From Reticulascus tulasneorum (lineage: Eukaryota; Ascomycota; Sordariomycetes; Glomerellales; Reticulascaceae), in the NCBI GenBank assembly GCA_001557505.1, contig LSAX01000004.1:310001-374000 (forward strand): 64,000 nucleotides of DNA, given 5' to 3'. Position 1 is the stretch's first letter; the number at the start of each line of letters is the position of its first letter. Below are positions 53,951-64,000 of the stretch, one piece after another. Both the position numbers and the translations under genes were made by a program. The notes under the pieces are model-generated. The model was not told the DNA's origin and did not search any database. It saw only the letters and a program-made list of their open reading frames with translations.

Positions 53951-55474
53951 ATGACAGAATCTCTGCCTGTTGAAGTCCTTGCGGAGATTATAAATGCCGC
54001 CAATCAAGTATCGACCAAGGCAGCGCACGCTTGTCTTCTAGTCAACCGTCGCTGGCATGATACCGCAATCCCTATTTTCTATCACCATGTGGCCTTAAAA
54101 ACACGGACTGGCATGTTGGAGTCATTTATAAAGCACCTCAGTACGGCGTATATCGTATATGTGCGGTCTCTATCCGTACGCGTGAACCCGTTCAAGCTCT
54201 ATTCCGGACCAAATCTGCACGTGTCTGTATCAGCATTACAATCTCGACCCGGGACGGCATGCTTCTCAGATTAAGGCTCTATCAGAAATACTCGGGACTG
54301 TTACGAACCTCTTATCTTTTTCTTTAGTATGGGAAAGAGATGAAGCACGCAACGCACGATGGACCACGGCCGACGTCTTTGCAGGTCTCATCAACGCGCT
54401 CCCCCTTGGATGCGTTAACTTAGAATTGGACACAGCTATGCGAGAATAATATCGTGAACCTTCTAAAAGCTACTCTCGGACTAATGAGGACTTCGACAAG
54501 CTTCACATCTGTTCAGCGGTGCGTAACATCTTGCCTCGGTGCGTAATGTACGTCTGAAAACGGCATCGCTTTGCCCTCTGCTTTTTGAACAACCGCCAAC
54601 TCGGGAGGGCCAGGGGTCTTCAGGCTCCCTCCTACACCTACCTTGGATTGAAAGCCTTGTTGTGCCCTACATGGTGGTTGATCCTGGATGTCAGCAGGGC
54701 GCTCAGATGAATTGGCAATGCGACCATCCCAGCTACACTGGCAGTTCGTTCGACCTTGACGACCTACATGCCAATGAAAATCTCAATGAAGAGACACAAT
54801 CTAATGACGACTCGGAGTCAACATCCACGTTCAACTACGTTACTGCTGCGCTACGCAGGATTGTACAAAATGTAGTCCCTCTAAACGCACGCATACTTGT
54901 GATTGGAGCTACACAGGACCGAGAGTACGGGGTTAATGAGTGACCAGCCTTTCTCCGTGCAGACATGATAGCTCAGAAGACATGGACAATGCCGTTTTCT
55001 ACTCTAGGCCGTTTCAACATCAAAACACGCAAAACCGGGAAAGACAAGCTTACACCACGCATAGTACGCTTGTTAGACGGGCGCCAGCTCGTTGCGATGC
55101 CGCAGCAGCTAGAAGGCATCGTCAAAGGCGGCGTACGGAGGGACGTGAACGGAGAAGGCCGGCTACCTGCGTCGTTGTTCGTCGATGAGAACGGTCCATT
55201 CTCTAGCCACTGTATAGAACCTCCAAGTGGAGTCATGTCCTCGGCGGAATGGGAGCTGGTAAACAAGTATAAGTTCGTGACGGGGTGGAGACATCAGGGG
55301 AAGCCAGGAATTACGGTCTCACCCGCTGAAGTGAGGGAGGGCAAAACATTTTTCTTGTCGAGAAGTCCTATCATTGCTCAGATCAACCAGGTAAGAAGAG
55401 AAAAGACAACGACAGTTTTATGTATGCCAATAAAGGCAGATAAATCCAAGGCACTACAAACAGGCCAAAGCTGA
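53951..55474 (+). pseudogene. Broken F-box protein gene
   Basis: The first 108 codons from the ATG at 53951 encode an F-box-like N terminus (LPVEVLAEIINAANQVSTKA, then CLLVNRRWHDTAIPIFYHHV) and a leucine-rich continuation. The frame then stops at about 54272. Homologous-looking coding continues in another frame from about 54275 (ALSEILGTVTNLLSFSLVW), shifts again near 54540 (RNVRLKTASLCPLLFE), and is stopped once more by TGA at 54941-54943 while the same frame continues for another 175 codons (MIAQKTWTMPFSTLGRFNIK). No intron with proper sites explains these breaks, so it is called a pseudogene with at least two frameshifts and a nonsense codon. The TGA could be a C-to-T change of CGA. An intact protein would have been an F-box/LRR ubiquitin-ligase adaptor. 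Confidence 0.65.
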
Positions 55475-55559
55475 ATTGCCACGGCTACCTTTGTTGGATT
55501 CTAAGCAGTACCTGTACAAGTGGCTTTTTCTCTTCCTTCAAATTAGCAACTCATATCGG

Positions 55560-57635
55560 TCATCTGAACTCGAACGTCATGATAGAAGGACCACCTCTCT
55601 TAAACCTGACCTTCTCGGTCATCTTTCCCCACATAAGGTCATGATCTGCAACGTAACAGTCACCGACCAAAATATGATGATCTGGTCTAGGACGGGCGAT
55701 AAATGGCATCCGCCCCCCAAACAGAACAAGTACCTGATCACCTTGTTGCATCATCTTCGGCCCGATTCCCACACGCCCGTCGCGAGTTCTAAAAGCACGA
55801 CGATTATAAGAGTAGGTACGTACTGCGTCTGTGAAACTAACCAACGAAGCCTGGAGGCTTGGATCCTGAAGGATTATCTGTCTGCTTTCTAACGAGTCGT
55901 GTGAGTTGGCTTTGTATACCAGAAAAGTTTCAATAAGATGTAGACAGTGCTCCCTGTGCTGTGCATTGGTGTACTGAGAGGGATCCTCGATTTCAATATC
56001 TAAGCCAGGTTGACTCTGGTTCTTGGATGATGTATACGCTATAAAACAGCCTAGTACATCTGCCATCAGCGCAAGGCAGAATGAAACATCGAGAGGGCTG
56101 CCATCGCGGTATTGGGCGCTTCCCCGCGGCGTCAGAGGCCTCTGAAACAGCTGGACCCAAGCTTGTTCCATCAGAGACGCCACACTTTCAACGCCTTGTG
56201 TGAAAGCCATCACATCACTGGTTTTATCGACCACATCGACAGCGAACCCATCGAGTGACAAGACCATTGGGCGGATTGGGTCCCCACGTAACGGGCAGTC
56301 ATGTAGCTCGGCGAAGTAGCGGAAGTGTCCGTCACACAACCCGGCCAGAAAGGCGCCTTTGAATGTAAAGCAAGATTTTGGCTCTTGCCACTTTGGCACC
56401 CATGACGGATAGTCGCTAGTGGTAGGATCCTCGTTGTGCTTCACATGGTCAAGCACATCTAACATCCGAGGTTGCTTGCGGAGGAGAAATCTGGTGAGGT
56501 CGGTATACACGAGGACGGTTGCTCTATTGTAATCCGGCTTGAGCGCTTTCGGCCGGCCGAAATCAATACTTGGATCGAGTGTTTTGGCGTACACCTGGAA
56601 TCGGGTCACACCACGTCGCAGACTTTGAAGGAACCAGCTATTGTTACTTTCACCCATGACTTGAGTCAGGGCCAACACGGGTTGGATGCCTTCGTCGCAG
56701 ATCCCGAAGAGGGAAAATATCTTATCTCGATCGTCTGTAGCTTTCAAGCTCCGTGTCGTTTCTAATAAGTTAAGAAATGACCCGAGCGACCCTTCCACAC
56801 TTGACATGGGCACTGGAGAATTTGGTTGGCGCCTCAACCATATCCAACTCCACAGCTCATACGGTTGGTCAATGCTGATCTCTCCTCGCCACTGCACTAT
56901 CAGTGGTAATGAGGAAATCAAATCGAAGAAGGGCATTTCCAGATTCTCACACTTTGCGATTGCCCATGAGCATACGGCAATCTCCTGCACGCACCAACAC
57001 CGAGTGAAGTAGGCTCGCTCAAAAAGATCATGGAGATGTTGCATCGAGGTTTGGGGCAAGTCCTCCACCATGCTCTGCGTGAATTCTTCGACTGCCTTGG
57101 AGTCCAACTGTTCCGAAACTTTTACGCCTGTCTGTGCGTATTTTGACTGACTTGTGTACTCTCGGATAGTTGCCAACCTCTCGGCGGCTATGAAAGCCTC
57201 GTTGGTTCCAAGAGTCTTTGGGCCTAGCCACACTACCACTCGTGCGGCATGTTTGTACACCAACCTCATGTACTGCACCTGCCGTGATCGTTCATTAAGA
57301 TTTGTCTGATCGATACATAAAGCATCAATCCACATGCGACGCATCTGGGTAGGAAGACGCAGAAATCGTAATGCCATCTCCAGATTCGGTTTGAGAGGTA
57401 GTGGGTAGCCGTTTAGCCAGATGTAGTCTCTGGGTTGTTCACTCGCATCGCCCCAAGTATATGATAGTGCTTCGTAAGGTGGTGCATTTTCGATATCAAT
57501 GATCTCGAGATATCCCTGAAACAGTTCCTCGCCCGTTCCGGGTGCAAGGACAAGAAGCCGCGTAAACGGTGGCGTGCGACCCTGCTCCGCGATGGGAGGC
57601 AGAGGGTGGTAATGATACTGGTGTTGTTGTTCCAT
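55560..57635 (-). CDS. HET-domain protein (heterokaryon-incompatibility type)
   Basis: Single exon, 691 residues, from the ATG at 57635 (a GTG lies directly before it). The HET domain starts at [19 protein letters not shown] (about residue 53) and continues with RRMWIDALCIDQTNLNERS, VVVWLGP and TRCWCVQEIA. The C-terminal half has the standard HET-family arrangement: LATDKIFSLFG-type TDDRDKIFSLFGICDEG, a DYPSWVPKWQEP block and a final RAFRTRDGRVGIGPKMMQQG and LVGDCYVADHD. HET proteins mediate allorecognition-linked cell death. It stands next to the broken F-box gene. There are no WW domains, coiled coils or NLR-type modules. It is a separate gene from the WW-HET protein and not its close duplicate. 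Confidence 0.92.
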   Translation of the reverse strand: MEQQHQYHYHPLPPIAEQGRTPPFTRLLVLAPGTGEELFQGYLEIIDIENAPPYEALSYTWGDASEQPRDYIWLNGYPLPLKPNLEMALRFLRLPTQMRRMWIDALCIDQTNLNERSRQVQYMRLVYKHAARVVVWLGPKTLGTNEAFIAAERLATIREYTSQSKYAQTGVKVSEQLDSKAVEEFTQSMVEDLPQTSMQHLHDLFERAYFTRCWCVQEIAVCSWAIAKCENLEMPFFDLISSLPLIVQWRGEISIDQPYELWSWIWLRRQPNSPVPMSSVEGSLGSFLNLLETTRSLKATDDRDKIFSLFGICDEGIQPVLALTQVMGESNNSWFLQSLRRGVTRFQVYAKTLDPSIDFGRPKALKPDYNRATVLVYTDLTRFLLRKQPRMLDVLDHVKHNEDPTTSDYPSWVPKWQEPKSCFTFKGAFLAGLCDGHFRYFAELHDCPLRGDPIRPMVLSLDGFAVDVVDKTSDVMAFTQGVESVASLMEQAWVQLFQRPLTPRGSAQYRDGSPLDVSFCLALMADVLGCFIAYTSSKNQSQPGLDIEIEDPSQYTNAQHREHCLHLIETFLVYKANSHDSLESRQIILQDPSLQASLVSFTDAVRTYSYNRRAFRTRDGRVGIGPKMMQQGDQVLVLFGGRMPFIARPRPDHHILVGDCYVADHDLMWGKMTEKVRFKRGGPSIMTFEFR

Positions 57636-59852
57636 CACATTGGCCTGCCTACCATCGATAAGAGGCTGGTAAGTCTGGTGACAAATGTGTGATAGTCAGT
57701 GATGCGTGCGCTCGTATATGATCTGAATGGCGCGTAAAGGACGGCAGAGACTCGGGTTTGATTTCTCCCGTCTTATGAAAATTTCAGCCACTGATAATCA
57801 TTGCACTTGTGGGAGTGCTGAAAATCGAGGCAATACCCCAACAAATTGATTGCATTTACCGAGTAGCCAATGAATTCAGCATTGAATGATGAGGTGAACG
57901 GGCTGTCTTGGTGGATAAGTTTCGCGTTTCTGGGTATGTCGGCGCTCATATCACGGCCAAAATTTGCTCTAAGAAGCACGAGCAATTACGCTATTTTTAT
58001 GCGCACTCTTGAGGCTGGCAGCCCTATGACGGTCTCTGACGGGTTGTACCGAGTATAATGGTTGGAGATTTGGCAATGCGCGTGAGATGTCATTTCTGTG
58101 AGTAATTTGTGAGTTACAAGCATAATAAGCTGAAATTAATTACATGTATGTATGATGATTGTACTGAAATCTAGCGTTCTTTGGTGAGCGTTGCTTCAAG
58201 ACTATTGACCGTAGGACACTGAGGATGATAATCATGACCCTTAGCAAACAAGTACATATCTTGAATACAACAGCAAGTCGATTTACTAGATTGTACCAAG
58301 ACGGTCGGCTAGATGTTCTTAATCGACTTGATTTGTCATTTTATTGAAGGAAGAAGCTGAATGTTGATGTCATTGTCACAGCCAATTTGATGCTTCCTGC
58401 TACACCTTCCTCATGGTTAGTTCATTCCGTCTTGCAAGACCTTCTCTTCTCAAAGTGGTTCTCTAAATCAATTTAAGAAGTTAGTAGCGCACATTTATGC
58501 ACTCGATCATCTTCTATCTCAAAGTCAATCCCGAATCTTCTCTGGGCCTGGCTTCCTGTGCCGCTTCCTTTTCCACCCGTCACGTCCCACCACTTCAAGC
58601 AATACTCTCCAGCAACGCCAAGCACGCCGCTCTCTTTTAACACTCCGTCATCCAGCCTTTCCGCCTCCGGTGGTACAATGCCTATCGAGTTCTCATCCTC
58701 AAATCTACCTAGAAGTTTAGACCATTACCACCTCCAGGCTAGCAATGATGAGCGTAGGTATATAGGTCCAGCAGTAATGCGTCCAACCGTCCACGATCAG
58801 AAGTGAAATTCCTTGGTTTCTGTTTGAAACTACCAAAGTAACCTCTAGGAGCACAATCATGAGTGCAATTAAACCTAGCGTGGTATATCTTGACGCAACT
58901 GTTGTGCCCCATGGCTGCCATCAGTCCCCTTCTTTCGGTTGGAGTTCCACGGCTTGTTTTTCTCCGGACACTCCTTCAGAAATGCCGCAAGTTTGGGGCT
59001 TCGGGCGAGAATGACGGTCGTGCCTGCTATTGTTGCTGGGTCCCTGGGGACGCCGGATTGCGTTTCCAGAATAAGGCAGAGTGAGATACATAAGGGACAG
59101 GCTGCCGTAATTACATAAACAGAATGAATCTCCGCATTTTTCACGGGCTTAGGAATGCCGAAAATCGTGCTGGAGACATACTTCAAGGCCTTTTTCTCGT
59201 TCTAAGTTACAAAGTTTGAAGTGGCTATCACATCTTTAGAGTTGCCTTGTGAGTGGCCCGTGGCTACATAGCTTCACATTTAGACCGACCGTTTCAAAAA
59301 TTCTTCTCGTGCCGAGTGGACTATGGATGAGATGTTAAAAGGGATGCATAGGAAAAAGCCAAGCTTGATGCTTGAGTTTGCATCTACATGCTGGAGAATT
59401 GTGTGCATCTTGGACATCGTGGGATTGGTAAAGGGCGAGTTTCTCGCCTGATTTCAACGGCTACCTTGATAATGCGTGTAGGCAAACTCGACACTTTCAT
59501 TGCGGCCCATTAAAACAAATCCCAGCAACTGCTATGATTTGCCTTATCCTTGTTCATTGAAATTACGAAAAGATCCGACGACGTTGAACGTTAGGGAACA
59601 TCGCGCCGGGTACTGCACCCATCATAGTCCTACCGTAGTATAATTTTCCCCAGTTTGCTTGACGAACCCACACCACTACCAAGATTCTTCGCAGATCCCT
59701 GCAAAGATGGATTTTGAAAGATTGAACCCCGCTTGCGGCTGAACCTCTGGAGAGTGTTTGTGTGCAGGACCGCATCATCAGTGGTCTCGACGACAACGCC
59801 ATCTGCATTATCCTGCCGTTGCCCGAAACCGATACTGAGGCACCAAACGAAG
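57636..59852. other. 2.2 kb intergenic region
   Basis: HET gene promoter at left, orphan secreted-protein promoter at right. Except for the DUF3433-like fragment near 58.9-59.2 kb, I see only short open frames. The stretch around 58.1-58.5 kb is AT-rich. Confidence 0.4.
58875..59186 (-). pseudogene. Possible DUF3433-family fragment
   Basis: A minus-strand open frame without ATG (it begins TTG) has a hydrophobic helix (ITAACPLCISLCLILE) followed by GVPRDPATIAGTTVILARSP. The DPATIAG core after a membrane helix is typical of fungal DUF3433 membrane proteins, which are normally about 1000-1200 residues. Only this short piece is visible, so it is probably a relic. The resemblance is modest and could be chance. 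Confidence 0.3.
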
Positions 59853-60749
59853 ATGAACGTGTGGTCCATACTGGTGGCTGCAGCTGCAGTCGCACGTGGC
59901 GCGCTGGCTTATCAAATAACAGACTATTTTGAGGAAACGGTCGTCCCTGTGAGGACATATACAATCGCAGGCAGCACATCTACCAAGTTTAGGACTGTTA
60001 CACGGAGCGTGGTAGTCACCGATGAATTTGCGCCAACGGCCATCACCGCGCAAACCACCGCCATCACCGGAGGACGGGGCCGCGTTACTGTCGTGTCTGC
60101 TCTGATTTCGCCAGGCATAGGGTCGCCGGTAACCGACTCCGCATCAACCACTAGGACAACGGAATACTACGTAGAAGTTACATTCTCACGATGCTTCACG
60201 TCAGGGACTAATGATAAGATCACCTCACTGGACCCCGTCACGAAATTGGCCAGCCTATCTTTCCTGCCGGTTCAGCTAACAGGCCGACTTACGTATACCT
60301 CAATCAACACCACCTTCATAGCGAACCCAACCACATCCTTCGACGTTTATCAAGCAGTTGTCAATCCCTCCGCTATCGACCCCGCCGACTTTGCTCGCGC
60401 TTCGTTCAATGCACAGCCAACCGCTAGCCCGGAATGCACGCGTGCAACCACAACCATTGATTATCGCGAGATTTGCACCGCGTCCACTAGCCCATTGTTG
60501 GTTCCTACGAATGTTGTCTGCGGCGAACTAAACCCGTGTTGCTTTGGATGTCAGTTATGGTCGGACGGATTCGCTATGGGGGAGAGAACCGAGTACTATC
60601 TCTGCGAAGATGGAACACAGCGGAATCTGAATGGCTCGGAACTACCACCTCTGCCATGGGGGAGTAACGCGTACAAGGGCCATGAAATGAGTACCGTTGT
60701 TATGGGTGTTTTTGGACTAGCGAGCATCGTGTTCATTGTAATGCTTTAG
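59853..60749 (+). CDS. Orphan secreted/membrane-anchored protein with C-terminal hydrophobic segment
   Basis: Single exon, 298 residues; the ATG at 59853 is chosen because it is directly followed by a signal peptide (residues 1-19, ending RGALA). The body is rich in Thr, Ser and Val (TVPVRTYTIAG-type stretches such as PVRTYTIAGSTSTKFRTVT), suggesting heavy O-glycosylation. A cysteine cluster CGELNPCCFGC and LWSDGFAMGERTEYYLCEDG follow. The C terminus is a hydrophobic helix (MSTVVMGVFGLASIVFIVML), either a GPI signal or a membrane anchor. I recognise no family. A cell-surface or wall protein is likely; function unknown. Confidence 0.75.
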   Translation: MNVWSILVAAAAVARGALAYQITDYFEETVVPVRTYTIAGSTSTKFRTVTRSVVVTDEFAPTAITAQTTAITGGRGRVTVVSALISPGIGSPVTDSASTTRTTEYYVEVTFSRCFTSGTNDKITSLDPVTKLASLSFLPVQLTGRLTYTSINTTFIANPTTSFDVYQAVVNPSAIDPADFARASFNAQPTASPECTRATTTIDYREICTASTSPLLVPTNVVCGELNPCCFGCQLWSDGFAMGERTEYYLCEDGTQRNLNGSELPPLPWGSNAYKGHEMSTVVMGVFGLASIVFIVML

Positions 60750-61553
60750 GTTCCTGATTCATGGGATGCCTGTTTGTGTTGGCCCTGATACCCAACCCGA
60801 GTGTAACGAGTGGTGGGTTGCTGGAGGATTTAGCATGAAAGTCTCTACGGCCGCACTAGTCATGCAAGCAATCTTAGGAGAGTTCATCAAACTCACACAC
60901 TGCCAACGGTTAGGTTTTCATGACATCCACTCGATTGACCGACGCGTACATGCAGATATATATGTAGGGAAGCTTGGAAGGCTAACAACTGCAATCCTTC
61001 GGCTCTTTCTCTGGTTGGTCAATCTTTAAATAAACCTTTTCATCGGACAAGTTCTCCGCCGCGGTAAAGTCAAGAAGAAGCTGGCTCATATCGCCGCGCA
61101 GCAATATCCAAGCGGCATTATCGGAAACTTCCGCTGAGACTCAGAATAAGCCAGTAGCATAGTACCACCTCCATCTCTACATCAGAGCAAACAGAGCAGT
61201 AGTTCACATCGCACAACCAGGTTCGGATATCTCCATATCACTCTACTATGGCTAATCCCTGGTTGTACAACTCCAATCAGCTAGTCTCTTTATCCTATTG
61301 GGACGACTATTTGAGCCGTGCAGGATTAAATTAACAACACTTCAATGACTAGAACGCATTCTGACTGTAATAGCAGAATCCGTTATGGAAGTTTTGACGC
61401 ACTACCAGCCAGTGCGCATGGCTGTATTAGCTTTAAGCTTCTCTTGTACAGAGTTGTGTTGATAAATAGATCATCCCACCTCTTCTATGGATGCTCGCAT
61501 GTAAACGACATTGCCCAACTACCAGCAGCATTTCTGGCTCCGCGAAGCTTAAA
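60750..61553. other. Intergenic region
   Basis: 804 bp between two plus-strand secreted-protein genes. Short open frame 60766-61029 shows no family. It should contain the promoter of the following gene. Confidence 0.4.
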
Positions 61554-62348
61554 ATGCATACACTATCATCCTTCTTCCAGTTTTACAGCCTCGGGCTCTG
61601 GGCAGCACTAGCCCTCGGCACCACCGCGCAAGACCCCCCCAAACCTCCCTCACTTTCGTCCGTAACTTTCACGGGCATGTGCCCCAACCCCAGAGTCGAA
61701 ATCTCTGGCGACGAATTAACCTATGCGCTCTTCAATCTCTCAACAGAATCACCGGAAGCTAGCCATAGGTGGTGCGGGACTCAATTTCACTTCAGTGATT
61801 GGCCTGTCGGCTACACATATGCTGTGACGCACGCTTCATTGCAAGGGAGCTTGAAGGTCCCACGTGGCACAAAGCTCTTGCGGGTTAAGACAACTGTCTT
61901 TGCGACAAATGCGGTACGCCCCAACACGAATCTGCTTAGCTTTAATCTCTGTATTTGGTCTCCTTTAGGTCACCTGTTGCCAACGAGTACAACTAACCTC
62001 TTCATGAAGTCCGTGGCGGAGATCATAATTCCAGACATCGCTGAAGAAGCCGACTTCGATGGCTTAATTAAAGCACCGACCATCCTATTTGAACCACTAT
62101 CCTGGTTGGCTCCCTGCCGGTTATCTATTGAAGATCCAGGCGGTCGGATTATACCCATCCGCACAACTGCAGACCTGGAAGTCTCAACCCAAGATACTAT
62201 AGCTCAAGAGGCGCCTGCCGTTGTTCCCATTCGATTAAGTTTTGGAACGCCGCCTACAGAGGTTGAAGGTGTTGGACTAATGCTGTATTTAACAACCGAG
62301 TGGAGGAAGTGCAACGAGACGTTTCCGATCTCCGACGGCCATATTTGA
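61554..62348 (+). CDS. Small secreted protein, DUF4360-like (weak)
   Basis: Single exon, 264 residues; start ATG 61554 is followed by a signal peptide (ends GTTA|Q at about residue 25). The mature part PSLSSVTFTGMCPNPRVEI, then WCGTQFHFSDWPVGYTYAVT resembles the fungal DUF4360 pattern (a C-containing beta-sandwich start and a P-x-G aromatic turn), though the family is only weakly matched. Cysteines are few (in MCPN, RWCG, LCIW, APCR and KCNE). No catalytic motif is seen. It is convergent with the acetylxylan esterase gene (206 bp between stops). Likely an extracellular protein of unknown role. Confidence 0.7.
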   Translation: MHTLSSFFQFYSLGLWAALALGTTAQDPPKPPSLSSVTFTGMCPNPRVEISGDELTYALFNLSTESPEASHRWCGTQFHFSDWPVGYTYAVTHASLQGSLKVPRGTKLLRVKTTVFATNAVRPNTNLLSFNLCIWSPLGHLLPTSTTNLFMKSVAEIIIPDIAEEADFDGLIKAPTILFEPLSWLAPCRLSIEDPGGRIIPIRTTADLEVSTQDTIAQEAPAVVPIRLSFGTPPTEVEGVGLMLYLTTEWRKCNETFPISDGHI

Positions 62349-62554
62349 AACAGGATGGTGTATACTAGGCGCCACACTACATCTTATCTTTTGTTGATAC
62401 TTTGAGACTATCATTCACTAGGGATACATGAAGATTCTAATAGTCGGTGAGGGTCAAAATGAATGATACGCCGCATGTTTTCTCATATTCAGGCACACGT
62501 GCACAGATATATCAGAATATGCGTTGTTGTATTGGTGAGTTTTACTACAATTCC

Positions 62555-63389
62555 CTATGCCGCATCAAGCAGCTTCTTGATGAATGTGAGCGCCTGCGAA
62601 CCATACTTGTTCACGTACTGCTGGTGCGAGTTGGCATCGTTGCCATTGCAGCAGTAAGGGTCCGTCGAGTCACAGTACGACTGGATGATGGTCGAGTTAG
62701 CTGGTGCACACTTGAAGCCACTTGGGCGGGCAGCGAACTGCATAATGTTAGCTTCTAGTATAATTCAAAATTTGAGAAGACCCTTGGTCCAGGGAAGCAT
62801 ACTCCGCTAGCTCTGCAAGTTCCAACGTTGTATGGTAGGCCGTTGATGTTGTGCGGGTCGCCCATAAAGATGGCGGCCTTGACTGCCGCTAGTGGAGCTC
62901 CCGTGAGTGTAGCACCTGCGCCGCCGCAGAGAGCATTGTCCATGATCTGGCCGCCCTAAAGATAGATATCACAGATCAGCCCAACCGTGCCATTATCACT
63001 TCTTTACGCGAGAGATCGTGTCCCGGAACACTCAAACGTACCTGTGAGTAGCCGATAAGCACAATTTTGGTCGTTGGACACCGTTGATTCAGTGCATTCA
63101 CGGCTTTCACGACAGCGGCAGTGCCCTGCGTTGCCGAGTTTTCGTAGCTGACGCCTCCACACTGACTCTGACCTCCGCATGCCGGGTAGACTATAGCCTC
63201 GGACTTGGTGCCAGGGTATGCTTGGACCACCATGTTGACGAGACCTTGTGAGGTACCATAACCTTGTGGAACTGTCGTCTCACGAGCGCCGAAGACATGG
63301 ATATTGGGGCAGGCCTGGCGTTCGCTAAGTTCGAAAGGGCTCGATGCGGCTAAGCCGGCAAGGAGCGGGAGAACGGCCACGGCTTTCAT
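62555..63389 (-). CDS. Acetylxylan esterase, carbohydrate esterase family 5
   Basis: Three exons, 63042-63389, 62803-62955 and 62555-62737 (introns 86 and 65 nt), give 227 residues. Signal peptide (MKAVAVLPLLAGLAAS) followed by SPFELSERQ and the mature start ACPNIHVFGARETTVPQGYG. The CE5 acetylxylan esterase type II triad is present: Ser115 in GYSQGG, which is created by the first splice, Asp193 in SYCDSTDPYCC and His205 in NDANSHQQYV. The spacing Asp-12-His equals that of known AxeII enzymes. Landmarks SEAIVYPACGGQSQCGGVSY and NINGLPYNVGTC separate it from cutinases. The secreted enzyme removes acetyl groups from xylan. A TATA element lies about 95 bp before the ATG. Confidence 0.95.
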
Positions 63390-64000
63390 GTTGGTGGTTG
63401 AATCGAAATCGTACCGGATTTGAGCGGAGTTTCGCGCGTAGACGGGCAAGAAGCACAATTCCGTGCGAGCCGGCACGAGCTTATATATACTTAAGAAGCT
63501 TCTCGTCAGCCTCGGCTTGTGGGGAGTATCTCAAACAGGGACGCGGAGTCAATCCTCGGTTCACAATACTGGGAAGGATAGATTTCCATTCGTCCGACAA
63601 TATGAATCCTTATAGGGACAAGGTAGACAAAGCAAGGAAGACATGGGTTGGCTTATAACTTACCGCTATGACAGCAATCAAGAGTTATTATTTGCAAGTC
63701 GAGGAGGGTCACTCTTCGCGGGGGTGAGCTTCCGTAAGGCGTGGTTGTCGTCAGTTGCCGGCCTGACCAGCCAATAAGACACCCGTCTCGTCGCCGGATT
63801 CGAGCCTCGGGGGCTTCGTTTCAAGTTGATCGGATCGCGGGATTCAATTTCCCCACATTGGGGTAACGGATGAAGTGCCGAATTAATGAACAGGCCAAGG
63901 AAAACACTTCGGTTCGACTTGTGGCTAATACCCCACAATGCGCTATGCACTGAAATGAACCTGGAAATGAATTTGCAGGTGTGCTGACCTCGGGCAATTG
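63390..64000. other. Esterase promoter and right window edge
   Basis: Apart from the TATA element, no gene is recognised in the last 500 bp. A GGATTCGAG sequence near 63791 recalls a tRNA T-loop but lacks the matching stems and is not called. Confidence 0.4.
63481..63489 (-). promoter_or_regulatory. TATA element of the acetylxylan esterase gene
   Basis: GTATATATAAGC on the minus strand, about 95 bp upstream of the start codon at 63389. Strong consensus match at a plausible distance. Confidence 0.6.

Noticed and set aside
63780..63830. GGATTCGAG sequence resembling a tRNA T-loop
   Set aside because: No pairing T-stem, anticodon arm or acceptor stem could be drawn around it.

Overview
The window is nuclear DNA of a filamentous ascomycete (Pezizomycotina). 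The evidence is short introns of about 47-140 nt with GTRNGT donors and CTAAC/CTGAC branch sites, several Zn2Cys6 regulators, HET-domain proteins, an RTA1-like protein, a class II hydrophobin, and secreted plant-cell-wall enzymes (AA12, GH7, CE5). Class II hydrophobin plus GH7 and CE5 suggests a plant-associated or saprotrophic Sordariomycete/Leotiomycete-like fungus, but no marker fixes the genus. All multi-exon models here were spliced by hand; every one closes in frame.

Layout. 0-11 kb: the 3' end of an alpha/beta hydrolase, a secreted cysteine-rich protein with a Kex2-type site, a PQQ-type pyranose dehydrogenase (AA12), an M20 amidohydrolase divergent from a Zn2Cys6 regulator, and a class II hydrophobin with a long Asn/Gly tract. 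11-16 kb: a 2.4 kb gene-poor stretch, a GH7 glucanase with a hydrophobic C-terminal tail, and a hAT transposase relic. 16-42 kb: an accessory-looking run of an SDR, an MCT-type MFS, a Zn2Cys6 regulator, an LCMT-type methyltransferase, a 1226-residue WW-HET fusion protein, an FAD monooxygenase, a TauD/clavaminate-synthase-like oxygenase divergent from an UNC93-like transporter, an RTA1-like protein, a secreted S33 peptidase, and another Zn2Cys6 regulator. It resembles a tailoring-and-transport set without any PKS, NRPS or terpene synthase in view. 43-53 kb: more housekeeping-like genes (EVE/THYN1 protein, amino-acid permease with a 9-nt exon, T5orf172/DUF1766 protein, nitrilase-fold amidase, arylamine N-acetyltransferase). 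54-64 kb: a broken F-box gene, a second HET protein, a small DUF3433-like relic, two orphan secreted proteins and a CE5 acetylxylan esterase.

How they fit together. The secreted enzymes (AA12, GH7, CE5, S33 peptidase) point to extracellular breakdown of plant polymers and peptides. The permeases (MCT, UNC93, AAAP) and detoxification enzymes (NAT, nitrilase, M20) would handle uptake and xenobiotics. The two HET proteins belong to the non-self recognition/programmed cell death class. The most unusual item is the HET protein at 25.8-29.5 kb, which carries six tandem WW repeats in front of the HET domain.
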